From the NCBI RefSeq assembly GCF_000559085.1, contig NZ_JALN02000001.1, forward strand, positions 4,464,001-4,528,000: DNA of 64,000 bases, in the 5' to 3' direction. Below are positions 17,150 through 27,227 of the stretch, piece after piece. The notes beneath the pieces were generated by a model that worked only from the letters and a program-made list of their open reading frames with translations, was not told the origin of the DNA and ran no database searches. Numbering within the stretch: the stretch's first letter is position 1; the number at the start of each line of letters is the position of its first letter. Source of the DNA: Mycolicibacterium aromaticivorans JS19b1 = JCM 16368. GTDB taxonomy: Bacteria > Actinomycetota > Actinomycetes > Mycobacteriales > Mycobacteriaceae. Made by a program: the position numbers and the translations under genes.

Positions 17150-18306
17150 GGGATTCTCCGTTCGTTCTGGTCGCACAGCGCGACGTCGAGGGCTTCGGGG
17201 GACAGATCGTCGGCCAGCGCGGCGAGCACGACGTCGACTTGGCTTGGCGGCGCCAGACTTCCGATCGGCTGGTCGCGGTCCAGGTTGGTGGGGAAGGGGT
17301 AACCCTCCGCGGTGGCCACCACGGCGTTGAGCATCTCGGTCGCCGGTCGGCCGGCGGCCTTCATGGCGCGCAGCGCCGGGTACACCGAACGCACCATCGC
17401 GGTGCGGTCCAGGGCTTCCATCGCCCGGCCGAACGGCGAGGAGATCTGCAACAGGTTGGCCATCCGGCGAATCGCGGCCGAGGTGTTGGCGCCCGCTGCG
17501 TGATAGAGCGCCGGATTGAAGAACACCGCATCGCCCTTGCTCAGCGGGATCTGCACGTGATGCGTGGCGAAGTAGTCGATGAACTCCGGTGAATTGAATG
17601 CCACATAACCGCCCTCGAACAGCTGCGAATACGGCAGCAGCATGGTCGGCCCGCTCTGCAGCGGCATGGCGGTGTGGGCGACAGCTCCCTGCAGTGTCAG
17701 CGTCGGCGACAACCGGTGCACGTGCGCGGGATACTCGGCGAGCTGGCCGGGCGCGACGAATCCGAGATGGTAGTCGCGGTGCGGAACCTGTGCGGCGCCA
17801 CCGGGATTGACGACGTTGACCTGAGAGGTGAGCTGATATCGCGGCCCGAGCCAGGCCTGGCAGACCAGGGCCAGCAGGTCGTTGGCGTAGTAGTCGGCGT
17901 ACGCCGCGGGGGAGTGCAAAGCCAGCTTCTGGGCGGCGTTCCACACCCGGTCGTTCGCACCCGCGGCACCGAAGTGGTCCCCGGCCGCACCGCCGGTGCG
18001 CCGCTGATCGGCGATCAGTGCCGCGAAGGCCGCGCTGGCGGCGTCGACGACCGTGGCCGAGAAGGCACCGGTGAACACGACGACGCCGGGACCGTCGGCC
18101 AGTGCGGTGATGAGTTCGGCCTGCAGGGCGCGCCGGTCGACGTGGGCCATCTCCGCGGCGGCGTACACGAGGACGTTCCGCCGAACCTCGGCGGCGTGCG
18201 GGTACGCCGAGAGATCAGTCTCGCGCTCGGTCAGGGTACGCAGCTCGTCGAGTTGGTAAGCGCGTTCGGTCAACCAGGGTTGAACCCCCGCACGCACATC
18301 GGCCAT
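17146..18306 (-). CDS. phytanoyl-CoA dioxygenase (PhyH) family protein
   Basis: 386-residue Fe(II)/2-oxoglutarate dioxygenase. The iron facial triad is visible as His176-Arg-Asp178 (VPHRDYH) and His269 (ALYHAAGAN), with Arg280 or Arg281 placed to bind 2-oxoglutarate. Most PhyH enzymes hydroxylate small molecules or remove methyl groups. ATG at 18306 is used; a TTG at 18330 would add eight residues, and neither has a clear ribosome site. It is the first gene of a coupled minus-strand operon and is divergent from the LacI regulator. I infer that it acts on an inositol-related compound; the substrate is unknown. Confidence 0.82.
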   Translation of the reverse strand: MADVRAGVQPWLTERAYQLDELRTLTERETDLSAYPHAAEVRRNVLVYAAAEMAHVDRRALQAELITALADGPGVVVFTGAFSATVVDAASAAFAALIADQRRTGGAAGDHFGAAGANDRVWNAAQKLALHSPAAYADYYANDLLALVCQAWLGPRYQLTSQVNVVNPGGAAQVPHRDYHLGFVAPGQLAEYPAHVHRLSPTLTLQGAVAHTAMPLQSGPTMLLPYSQLFEGGYVAFNSPEFIDYFATHHVQIPLSKGDAVFFNPALYHAAGANTSAAIRRMANLLQISSPFGRAMEALDRTAMVRSVYPALRAMKAAGRPATEMLNAVVATAEGYPFPTNLDRDQPIGSLAPPSQVDVVLAALADDLSPEALDVALCDQNERRIP

Positions 18307-18387
18307 GGCGAAAGTGTTGCTGTGACTCAAGCCGCAATCAACACCAGAAATCCATCAAAAACCCATCAGAAGGATAGGGTGCGAGAC

Positions 18388-19392
18388 ATGGCGCACCGCT
18401 TCAAAGTCCGCGAGATCGCCCAACAGTCCGGACTGTCCGAAGCCACCGTCGACCGGGTGCTCAACGACCGGCCCGGCGTACGGGCGGCCACCCGCGCCGA
18501 GGTGCTGCACGCCATCGAGGATCTGGATAAACAACGATCCCAGTTGCGGCTCAACGGACGTCGCTTCCTGCTCGACGTGGTGATGCAGACCCCGCGGCGG
18601 TTCTCCGACGCCTTCCGCGCCGCGGTCGAAGCCGAACTGCCCGCATTCGCCCCAGCGATGCTGCGCGCGCGGTTTCACCTATGGGAGTCCGGGTCGACAG
18701 ACCAGATGGCGGACACGCTTGCCCGGATCAAGGGCAGCCACGGGATCGTGCTCAAGGCGCAGGATGAACCGGAGGTGGCCGAGGCCGTCGACCGTCTGGT
18801 CGCCGCCGGTGTCCCGGTGGTGACCTACACGACCGACATCCCGGCCAGTGCGCGCTGTGCGTACGTGGGCATCGACAACCACGGAGCCGGAACCACGGCG
18901 GCCTATCTGATGGACCAGTGGCTGGGTGACACGCCGGCGGACGTGCTGATCACGTTGAGCCGCACAGTGTTCCGAGGTGAGGCCGAACGTGAAGTGGGCT
19001 TCCGGACGGCCCTGCGCAGATCCGGCCGCGGCATCGTCGAGGTCGGCGACAGCGACGGTATCGACGCCACCATCGAACGCCTGGTGATCGACGCACTCGA
19101 GCGCAACCCCGACGTCGCAGCCGTCTACTCCGTCGGCGGCGGAAACACCGCGACGGTGGCGGCGTTCGACCAATTAGGGCGCGCGTGCCGAGTCTTTATT
19201 GCTCATGACCTCGACGCCGACAACCGGCGGCTGCTGCGGGAGGGCCGCATCTCGGCGGTGCTGCACAACGACCTGCGCGCCGACGCCCGGCTCGCGATGC
19301 GGCTGATCCTGCAGCAGCACCGCGCGTTGCCCACCGAGCCCGCGCGCCCCGTCCCGATCCAGGTGATCACCCCGTACAACCTGCCTGCCTGA
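18388..19392 (+). CDS. LacI-family transcriptional regulator
   Basis: 334-residue LacI/GalR regulator. The N-terminal helix-turn-helix is VREIAQQSGLSEATVDRVLNDRPGVRAATRAEV without the typical hinge sequence, followed by a periplasmic-binding-protein-type effector domain (RARFHLWESG, GVPVVTYTTDIP, VYSVGGGNTATVAAFDQLG, VFIAHDLDADNRRLL). ATG 18388 is used; GTG 18379, with AAGGA 4 bases upstream, would add three residues. It is divergent from the dioxygenase operon, 81 bases away, and probably controls it and perhaps the downstream kinase. The direct repeat CCATCAAAAA/CCATCAGAAG at about 18352-18371 could be part of the operator. Confidence 0.88.
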   Translation: MAHRFKVREIAQQSGLSEATVDRVLNDRPGVRAATRAEVLHAIEDLDKQRSQLRLNGRRFLLDVVMQTPRRFSDAFRAAVEAELPAFAPAMLRARFHLWESGSTDQMADTLARIKGSHGIVLKAQDEPEVAEAVDRLVAAGVPVVTYTTDIPASARCAYVGIDNHGAGTTAAYLMDQWLGDTPADVLITLSRTVFRGEAEREVGFRTALRRSGRGIVEVGDSDGIDATIERLVIDALERNPDVAAVYSVGGGNTATVAAFDQLGRACRVFIAHDLDADNRRLLREGRISAVLHNDLRADARLAMRLILQQHRALPTEPARPVPIQVITPYNLPA

Positions 19393-19493
19393 ACTCGGCA
19401 AGTCGTCGATTCGAAGAAACCGCGACTAGCATTCCGCGCCGACGGCGACGATGAATGGCGCCCAACTGACGAAGCACCCAAGGAGACCGACCC

Positions 19494-20342
19494 GTGTCAC
19501 GACATCGCGCTGAGCTCGCCGCCGGCGTGACCGTGCTGGGCAATCTGGCCGTCGATGTGATCAACGGCGGCCCGAAAACGCCTGGCGGGTGCGCGTCGTT
19601 CTCCGGTGTCGCGATGGCGGCCGCGGGCGGCCCGGGCGGGATCGTGGCGCTGGCCGCCGACGAGGACCACTCGCTGTACGAGCCGCTGCTCGAGAGGTTC
19701 GGGTCGCTGATCCGGATCCTTCCTGCCGACTGCACGAGCGCGTTCCGGCTGGATTATGAGGACGTCGATCACCGCCGAATGTCGGTCGACGCCATCGGCC
19801 CGGTGTGGAGTGCGGCCGAGGTGGAGTCGGCGGACCCCGACACGACGTGGGTGCACCTCGCCCCGCTGCTGCGCACCGACTTTCCCGCCGAGACACTGGC
19901 TCTGCTGGCCCAGCGCGGCCACCGGGTCGCCTACGACGGCCAGGGTCTGGTCCGTGCCGACCAGCTCGGGCCACTGGTGGTGGACCGTCACTACCCGCCC
20001 GAGCTGTTGGATCACCTCAGCATCCTCAAGCTGGCCGAGGACGAGGCCGTCATCGTCGCCGACGGCCCCTTCGACGAGTCCACCGCCGCCCGCCTCGCGG
20101 TGCCCGAAATCCTGGTGACCTACGGATCCGAGGGCTGCGACATCTATACCGGTGACACAAAGGTTCGGGTGCCGGCCGCCTGGCGAGTCGACGGCGTGCA
20201 GACCACCGGCGCCGGTGACATGTTCACCACCTGTTACGTGGCAAATCGGGCAGCCGGGGCCGACCCGCGCGCCGCGGCCGCCGCCGCGAGTGAACTCGTC
20301 GCGGGTGAACTCGAGAAACGCCTCGGGGCGCGCCGTAACTGA
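19494..20342 (+). CDS. PfkB-family carbohydrate kinase
   Basis: 282-residue ribokinase-superfamily protein. It has the N-terminal GNLAVDVINGG and the C-terminal PfkB signature TTGAGDMFTTCY (residues 237-248) with catalytic Asp242. The GTG start at 19494 follows CAAGGAG by about 8 bases. A possible -10 TAGCAT lies at 19427-19432 in the 101-base gap after the LacI gene, so it may have its own promoter. It could phosphorylate the sugar acid formed by the dioxygenase/IolG/IolE-like operon, a guess from position. It is clearly different from the iolC kinase. Confidence 0.85.
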   Translation: MSRHRAELAAGVTVLGNLAVDVINGGPKTPGGCASFSGVAMAAAGGPGGIVALAADEDHSLYEPLLERFGSLIRILPADCTSAFRLDYEDVDHRRMSVDAIGPVWSAAEVESADPDTTWVHLAPLLRTDFPAETLALLAQRGHRVAYDGQGLVRADQLGPLVVDRHYPPELLDHLSILKLAEDEAVIVADGPFDESTAARLAVPEILVTYGSEGCDIYTGDTKVRVPAAWRVDGVQTTGAGDMFTTCYVANRAAGADPRAAAAAASELVAGELEKRLGARRN

Positions 20343-20363
20343 GAGCTACCGGCGAGTAGCGAC

Positions 20364-20386
20364 TTCTCTTAGAGAACGACGTTCTC
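20364..20386. promoter_or_regulatory. overlapping inverted repeats between pfkB-type kinase and korA
   Basis: Three half-sites are arranged as TTCTC, TTA, GAGAA, CGAC, GTTCTC, so the central GAGAA can pair with either flank: a 5-bp palindrome on the left (20364-20376) and a 6-bp palindrome on the right (20372-20386). It lies 22 bases after the kinase stop. It looks more like a protein-binding site than a terminator because the arms are short and AT-containing. The remaining sequence up to korA (20387-20622) shows no gene and no clear promoter that I can defend. Confidence 0.4.
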
Positions 20387-20622
20387 GGCAAGTGACGAAC
20401 GACACACTTTTGTCTCACCGCGCCGTCGATCGTGTCCGTGAGCTGTGACTTCGATGCAGGCCGCACGGCGTGTCACGAGCAAGCCCCGGTCAGCCATGCC
20501 TAAGAAAGTGCAATAATCGGTACTGCGAGTGACAGCAACTCCTGGGCTGTCGATTCCGCCGGCGCGTCCACCCGATAGCGACGCGGGATCTACACCCGGC
20601 GGACAGGACGAAAGGCGGGGAC

Positions 20623-22569
20623 GTGGGTCCGAACGGCAACGGGGCTGCGGGCAACCGGCAGAAGCTGGAAAAAGTCGTCATCCGGTTCGCCGGTGACTCC
20701 GGAGACGGAATGCAGCTCACCGGTGACCGGTTCACCTCCGAAGCCGCGCTCTTCGGCAACGACCTTGCAACTCAACCGAATTACCCCGCCGAGATCCGCG
20801 CGCCACAGGGCACGCTGCCCGGCGTCTCGTCGTTCCAGATCCAGATCGCCGATTACGACATCCTCACCGCCGGTGACCGTCCCGACGTGCTGGTCGCGAT
20901 GAACCCCGCCGCGCTGAAGGCCAACATCGGCGATCTGCCGCGCGGTGGTCTGGTGATCGCCAACTCCGACGAATTCACCAAGCGCAACTTGGCGAAGGTC
21001 GGCTACGAGAGCAACCCGCTGGAGAGCGGCGAACTCGACGACTATGTCGTGCAGGCCGTCGCGATGACCACCCTGACCCTCGGCTCCGTCGAGGCGATCG
21101 GCGCGTCCAAGAAGGACGGCCAGCGCGCCAAGAACATGTTCGCGCTCGGGCTGCTGTCGTGGATGTACGGCCGGCCGATCGAGACCAGCGAGACGTTCAT
21201 CCGGGAGAAGTTCGCCCGCAAGCCCGATATCGCCGAAGCCAACGTGCTGGCGCTGAAGGCCGGCTGGAACTACGGCGAGACCACTGAGGCGTTCGGCACC
21301 ACCTACGAGATCTCCCCGGCCAAGCTCGCCCCTGGCGAATACCGGCAGATCTCCGGCAACACGGCCCTGGCTTACGGCGTGATCGCCGCCGGCCAGCTCG
21401 CCGACATCCAGGTGGTGCTCGGCACCTACCCAATCACGCCGGCGTCGGACATCCTGCACGAGCTGTCCAAGCACAAGAACTTCAACATCCTGACCTTCCA
21501 GGCCGAGGACGAGATCGCCGGCGTCGGCGCCGCGATCGGCGCCTCCTACGGCGGGGCGCTGGGCGTGACGAGCACTTCGGGCCCCGGCATTTCGCTGAAG
21601 TCCGAGGCCATCGGGTTGGCCATGATGGCCGAGCTGCCGCTGCTGGTGATCGACGTGCAGCGTGGCGGACCGTCGACCGGCTTGCCGACCAAGACCGAGC
21701 AGGCCGATCTTCTGCAGGTGATGTTCGGTCGCAACGGCGAGTCGCCTGTTGCCGTGCTGGCCGCCAGCACGCCGTCGGACTGCTTCGAGGTGGCCATCGA
21801 GGCCGCGCGCATCGCGCTGACCTACCGGACGCCGGTGATCCTGCTGTCCGACGGCGCGATCGCCAACGGCTCGGAGCCGTGGCGGATCCCGGACATCGAC
21901 TCCTTCAAGCCGATCGACACCAACCTGGCCGAGGCCGGCGAGGACTTCCAGCCGTACGCCCGCGACCCCGAGACGCTGGCTCGCCAGTTCGCGGTTCCCG
22001 GCACCCCCGGCCTGGAGCACCGCATCGGCGGCCTGGAGTCGGCCAACGGCTCCGGCGCCATCTCCTACGAGCCGGCCAACCACGACCTGATGGTCCGGTT
22101 GCGGCAGGCCAAAATCGCCGGCATCACGGTGCCGGACGTCACGGTCGACGACCCGACCGGCGACGCGGAGCTGCTCATCCTCGGCTGGGGAAGTTCGTTC
22201 GGCCCGATCGGTGAAGCCTGCCGCCGGGCCCGGCGCCGCGGCATCAAGGTTGCGCAGGCTCACCTGCGGCACCTCAACCCGCTGCCGGCCAACCTCGGCG
22301 AGGTGCTGCGTCATTACAAGAACGTGGTGGTCCCCGAGATGAACCTCGGCCAACTGGCGCTGCTGCTGCGCGGTACGTACCTGGTCGATGTGCAGTCGGT
22401 GACGAAGGTGGAAGGCATGGCGTTCCTGGCCGACGAGCTGGAAGGCATCATCGATGCCGCACTCGACGGGACGTTGGCTGAAAAGGAAAGCGACAAAGCG
22501 AAATTCGCCCGGCTTGCGGCAGCTACCGTGGGTACCGGCACAGATGTTGGCGCAGGAGTGAACGCATGA
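20623..22569 (+). CDS. korA: 2-oxoacid:ferredoxin oxidoreductase subunit alpha
   Basis: 648-residue alpha subunit of the CoA-dependent 2-oxoglutarate:ferredoxin oxidoreductase, which gives mycobacteria an alternative to the 2-oxoglutarate dehydrogenase step of the TCA cycle. Fused gamma and alpha domains are seen: an N-terminal RFAGDSGDGMQLTGDRF domain and, from about residue 240, the pyrimidine-binding domain with GTYPITPASDI, FQAEDEIAGVGAAIGASYGG and TSTSGPGISLKSEAIG. GTG at 20623 is preceded by AAAGGCGGGG. korB overlaps by 4 bases. Length and order match the M. tuberculosis korAB pair. Confidence 0.94.
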   Translation: MGPNGNGAAGNRQKLEKVVIRFAGDSGDGMQLTGDRFTSEAALFGNDLATQPNYPAEIRAPQGTLPGVSSFQIQIADYDILTAGDRPDVLVAMNPAALKANIGDLPRGGLVIANSDEFTKRNLAKVGYESNPLESGELDDYVVQAVAMTTLTLGSVEAIGASKKDGQRAKNMFALGLLSWMYGRPIETSETFIREKFARKPDIAEANVLALKAGWNYGETTEAFGTTYEISPAKLAPGEYRQISGNTALAYGVIAAGQLADIQVVLGTYPITPASDILHELSKHKNFNILTFQAEDEIAGVGAAIGASYGGALGVTSTSGPGISLKSEAIGLAMMAELPLLVIDVQRGGPSTGLPTKTEQADLLQVMFGRNGESPVAVLAASTPSDCFEVAIEAARIALTYRTPVILLSDGAIANGSEPWRIPDIDSFKPIDTNLAEAGEDFQPYARDPETLARQFAVPGTPGLEHRIGGLESANGSGAISYEPANHDLMVRLRQAKIAGITVPDVTVDDPTGDAELLILGWGSSFGPIGEACRRARRRGIKVAQAHLRHLNPLPANLGEVLRHYKNVVVPEMNLGQLALLLRGTYLVDVQSVTKVEGMAFLADELEGIIDAALDGTLAEKESDKAKFARLAAATVGTGTDVGAGVNA

Positions 22570-23642
22570 CTGACCTGATCGGCTCGGACCTGCTGGCACC
22601 GAGCGTGTCCAAGACGGCGTGGGTGCCGACCACCGACGAGCCGCAGAAGGCCAAGGATTTCACCAGTGACCAGGAGGTCCGCTGGTGCCCAGGTTGCGGT
22701 GACTACGTCATCCTGAACACGATCCGCAACTTCCTGCCGGACCTCGGTCTGCGCCGGGAGAACATCGCCTTCATCAGCGGCATCGGCTGCTCGAGCCGGT
22801 TCCCGTACTACCTGGAGACCTACGGCTTCCACTCGATCCACGGTCGTGCTCCGACCATCGCCACCGGCCTGGCGCTGGCCCGCCCGGACCTGTCCGTGTG
22901 GGTTGTCACCGGCGACGGCGACGCCCTCTCGATCGGTGGCAACCACCTGATCCATGCGCTCCGCCGTAATGTCAACATCACGATCCTGCTGTTCAACAAC
23001 CGGATCTACGGTCTGACCAAGGGTCAGTACTCGCCGACATCCGAGGTTGGCAAGGTCACCAAGTCCACCCCGATGGGCTCGCTGGATCATCCGTTCAACC
23101 CTGTGTCGCTGGCTTTGGGCGCGGAGGCGACGTTCGTCGGCCGGGCGCTGGACTCCGACCGGAAGGGCCTGTCCGAGGTCCTGAAGGCGGCGGCCCAGCA
23201 TCGTGGCGCAGCACTGGTCGAGATCATGCAGGACTGCCCGATCTTCAACGACGGCTCCTTCGACCTGCTCCGCAAGGAAGGCGCAGAGGAGCGCATCATC
23301 AACGTCCGCCAGGGCGAACCGGTGGTGTTCGGCGCCAACGGCGAGTACTGCGTGGTAAAGAGCGGCTTCGGCCTGGACGTCGCCAAGACCGCCGACGTGG
23401 CAGCCGGCGACATCGTGGTGCACGACGCCACCACCGCCGACTCGGCCTACGCGTTCGCGTTGTCGCGGCTCAGCGACCAGAACCTCGAGCACACCGTGAT
23501 GGGGGTGTTCCGCCAGGTCAACCGGCCGACGTATGACGACGCCGCCCGCGACCAGGTTCGGATGGCCCGTGAGGCCACCCCGCACGACCGGCATGCGCTG
23601 CAGTCGCTGCTGCGCGGTCGCGATACCTGGACTGTGGACTAG
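22566..23642 (+). CDS. korB: 2-oxoacid:ferredoxin oxidoreductase subunit beta
   Basis: 358-residue beta subunit carrying thiamine diphosphate and an Fe-S cluster. WCPGCGDY (40-47) and [12 protein letters not shown] (71-82) give the cluster cysteines; [12 protein letters not shown] (117-127) with FNN at about 143-145 is the TPP motif; [11 protein letters not shown] follows. The ATG overlaps the korA stop (ATGA), so the subunits are made in step. Together with korA it decarboxylates 2-oxoglutarate to succinyl-CoA with ferredoxin as electron acceptor. Confidence 0.95.
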   Translation: MTDLIGSDLLAPSVSKTAWVPTTDEPQKAKDFTSDQEVRWCPGCGDYVILNTIRNFLPDLGLRRENIAFISGIGCSSRFPYYLETYGFHSIHGRAPTIATGLALARPDLSVWVVTGDGDALSIGGNHLIHALRRNVNITILLFNNRIYGLTKGQYSPTSEVGKVTKSTPMGSLDHPFNPVSLALGAEATFVGRALDSDRKGLSEVLKAAAQHRGAALVEIMQDCPIFNDGSFDLLRKEGAEERIINVRQGEPVVFGANGEYCVVKSGFGLDVAKTADVAAGDIVVHDATTADSAYAFALSRLSDQNLEHTVMGVFRQVNRPTYDDAARDQVRMAREATPHDRHALQSLLRGRDTWTVD

Positions 23643-23650
23643 ATCGAATC

Positions 23651-24229
23651 GTGAGCACGCCCGCCCCGCTGGCCGCTGTAGTACTGGCTGGTGGGGCGTC
23701 GCGGCGCATGGGCCGGGACAAGGCCACGCTGCCGCACCCCGACGGCGGCACCACAATGGTGGAGTACACCGTCTCCGTGCTGAGTTCTGGCTGCGCGCCG
23801 GTGTTCGTGATCGCCGCCCCCGGTCAGGCGCTTCCCGCGCTCGACGGGCAGATTGTGCGTGACGAGGTTCGCGGAGTCGGGCCCCTGCTGGCCACCGGTC
23901 GTGGGCTGCGGGCGGCCGCGGGGGCCGGGGTGGAGCGCGCCTTCGTCAGCGCCGTCGACATGCCCTTCCTGTCCACCGAGATCATCGACGAACTCGCCCG
24001 ACACCGGGGTGTGGACATCGTGCTGCCATGGGACGGCCGCGACCACTATCTGGCCGGCATCTACAACACTGCTCTCGCCGACCACATCGACGCCTTGGTC
24101 GCCGTGGGGGAACGGAGCATGCGGGCGCTGGCCGAATCTGTCGTCACTCAGCGGATCGTCGTGCCGGCCAGTCGCACGCTGGCGAACGTCAATTCACCGG
24201 CCGATCTGGCGCAGCAAATCGCCGGATAA
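23651..24229 (+). CDS. mobA: molybdenum cofactor guanylyltransferase
   Basis: 192-residue nucleotidyltransferase that adds GMP to molybdopterin to form the bis-MGD cofactor. The N-terminal nucleotide-binding signature [16 protein letters not shown] (12-27) and SAVDMPFL with its metal-binding Asp are present. GTG at 23651 lies 8 bases after korB, so it is probably cotranscribed. The pairing korA-korB-mobA is conserved in mycobacteria. The ribosome site is weak. Confidence 0.88.
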   Translation: MSTPAPLAAVVLAGGASRRMGRDKATLPHPDGGTTMVEYTVSVLSSGCAPVFVIAAPGQALPALDGQIVRDEVRGVGPLLATGRGLRAAAGAGVERAFVSAVDMPFLSTEIIDELARHRGVDIVLPWDGRDHYLAGIYNTALADHIDALVAVGERSMRALAESVVTQRIVVPASRTLANVNSPADLAQQIAG

Positions 24230-25326
<1,097 letters not shown>

Positions 25327-25336
25327 TAGAGCGCTC

Positions 25337-25999
<663 letters not shown>

Positions 26000-26008
26000 T
26001 TCATCGCA

Positions 26009-26044
26009 ACGACGCCCAGCCGGCTCAGGCCGACTGGGCGTCGT
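26009..26044. terminator. bidirectional terminator between rpf and monooxygenase genes
   Basis: An 11-bp stem (ACGACGCCCAG at 26009-26019 with CTGGGCGTCGT at 26034-26044) encloses a smaller CGGC/GCCG stem. It lies just after the rpf stop and overlaps the last codons and stop of the convergent monooxygenase gene. Confidence 0.8.
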
Positions 26045-27191
26045 CGCGGGCGGGGAGCCGAAAGGCCGACCGCGCGGCGATCGACGCCAGGTGGCGGGTC
26101 ACCAGTGTCTCCGGCAGCACCACGGTGGCCCTGCTGGCCAGTGCGCTCAGCGCCGCGGGCCGCAGGTTCACCACCCGGCCGATCAGCCGTGATTCGGCGG
26201 CGATGGCGCGCACCCGGCGGCGGCGGAACGATTCGAACGCTGCGAACGCCCTCGGCAGGTCGGGGGATAACTCGACGAACGCACCCAGCACGGCGGCATC
26301 CTCCAGCGCCTGGCACCCGCCCTGCCCCAGATGGGGCCGCATGGGGTGGGCGGCGTCTCCGACCAGCACCACCGGGCCCATCGCCCAACGTCGGGCGGGG
26401 CCGCGGTCGTAGAGGTCGTTGCGCAGTACCTCGGTGGGGTCGGTGGCCGCCAGCATGGCCGGGATCGGTGCGGCCCACGATGCGAACTTCTCTTGCAGAT
26501 AACCGAGCTCGCCCTGCGGCGCCGACGCGCCCTCGGCCGCGCGTTCGGTGGCGAACCAGTACGTCCGCTCGCCGCCCATGGGGACGTGACCGACCTCAGC
26601 GCCCGCGCCCATCGTCTCGCCGGCCAGGTCGGGGTCGATGGAGATCGAGGCGACGCCGCGCCAGGCCGTGTATCCGGCGTAGCGGTGAAGCAGCGGGCCG
26701 TTGAGATGGCGCGCCACCACCGAGCCGGTGCCGTCGGCGCCGACCACCGCGTCGACGTCGCGGGTCGAGGAATCCGTCAGGTGAAGCCGCATCCCGGCAG
26801 CCGTCGAGCTGAGCTCGCGAACCCCTACCCCCTCGATGACGGTTCCCGGCGACAGTGCGCCGGCCAGAACGTCGCGCAGCGCTGCGCGCTGCAGCACCAC
26901 CAGCGGCTCACCCAGCGCGGTGACGATCCGCTCACCGGCCGGGCGGCGCAACCAACGGCCGTCCTTCCAGCGGATCGCGCCCGCGGTGATCCGGCCGCCC
27001 GCCGCCCGCACCTGATCGCCGAGACCGAGATGGTCGAGGGCGGCCAGGGCGTTCGGCCAGACACTGATCCCCGCACCGGACCCGGTGTCGGTGCGCTCCT
27101 CGATCACAGTGACGGCATGACCGCGCCGGGCCAGCGCCGCGGCGGTGGCGAGTCCGGCGATGCCCGCCCCGACGACTGCGATCTCGGCCAT
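26025..27191 (-). CDS. FAD-dependent monooxygenase
   Basis: 388-residue group A aromatic-type flavoprotein monooxygenase. The three FAD/NADPH motifs are intact: GAGIAGLATA (8-17), GADGTGS (151-157) and GDAAHPMRPHLGQGG (278-292). Such enzymes hydroxylate aromatic or polyketide substrates; the substrate here is unknown. The start ATG has no Shine-Dalgarno but a TAGGTT hexamer 6 bases upstream, so the transcript is probably leaderless. Divergent from the S9 peptidase gene, 36 bases apart. Confidence 0.9.
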   Translation of the reverse strand: MAEIAVVGAGIAGLATAAALARRGHAVTVIEERTDTGSGAGISVWPNALAALDHLGLGDQVRAAGGRITAGAIRWKDGRWLRRPAGERIVTALGEPLVVLQRAALRDVLAGALSPGTVIEGVGVRELSSTAAGMRLHLTDSSTRDVDAVVGADGTGSVVARHLNGPLLHRYAGYTAWRGVASISIDPDLAGETMGAGAEVGHVPMGGERTYWFATERAAEGASAPQGELGYLQEKFASWAAPIPAMLAATDPTEVLRNDLYDRGPARRWAMGPVVLVGDAAHPMRPHLGQGGCQALEDAAVLGAFVELSPDLPRAFAAFESFRRRRVRAIAAESRLIGRVVNLRPAALSALASRATVVLPETLVTRHLASIAARSAFRLPARDDAQSA

Positions 27192-27197
27192 GTCCCG

Positions 27198-27203
27198 AAC
27201 CTA
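27198..27203 (-). promoter_or_regulatory. -10 hexamer for a leaderless monooxygenase transcript
   Basis: TAGGTT on the minus strand fits TANNNT and ends 6 bases before the ATG at 27191; no ribosome site is present between them. Confidence 0.5.
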
Positions 27204-27227
27204 ACCGGCGTGTGCTACCAACGGGGC

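Noticed and set aside
17150..17944. N-terminal extension of the IolG-like gene into the dioxygenase gene
   Set aside because: The extension is Arg/Ala-rich nonsense; the ATG at 17149 overlapping the previous stop gives the expected IolG start.
18307..18387. LacI operator in the dioxygenase/regulator divergent gap
   Set aside because: Only weak arms (TTGC and GCAA) and a short direct repeat are visible; not strong enough to call a site.
20590..23756. Long open frames antisense to korA and korB
   Set aside because: Artefacts of high third-position GC in real genes on the plus strand; no start signals or family features.
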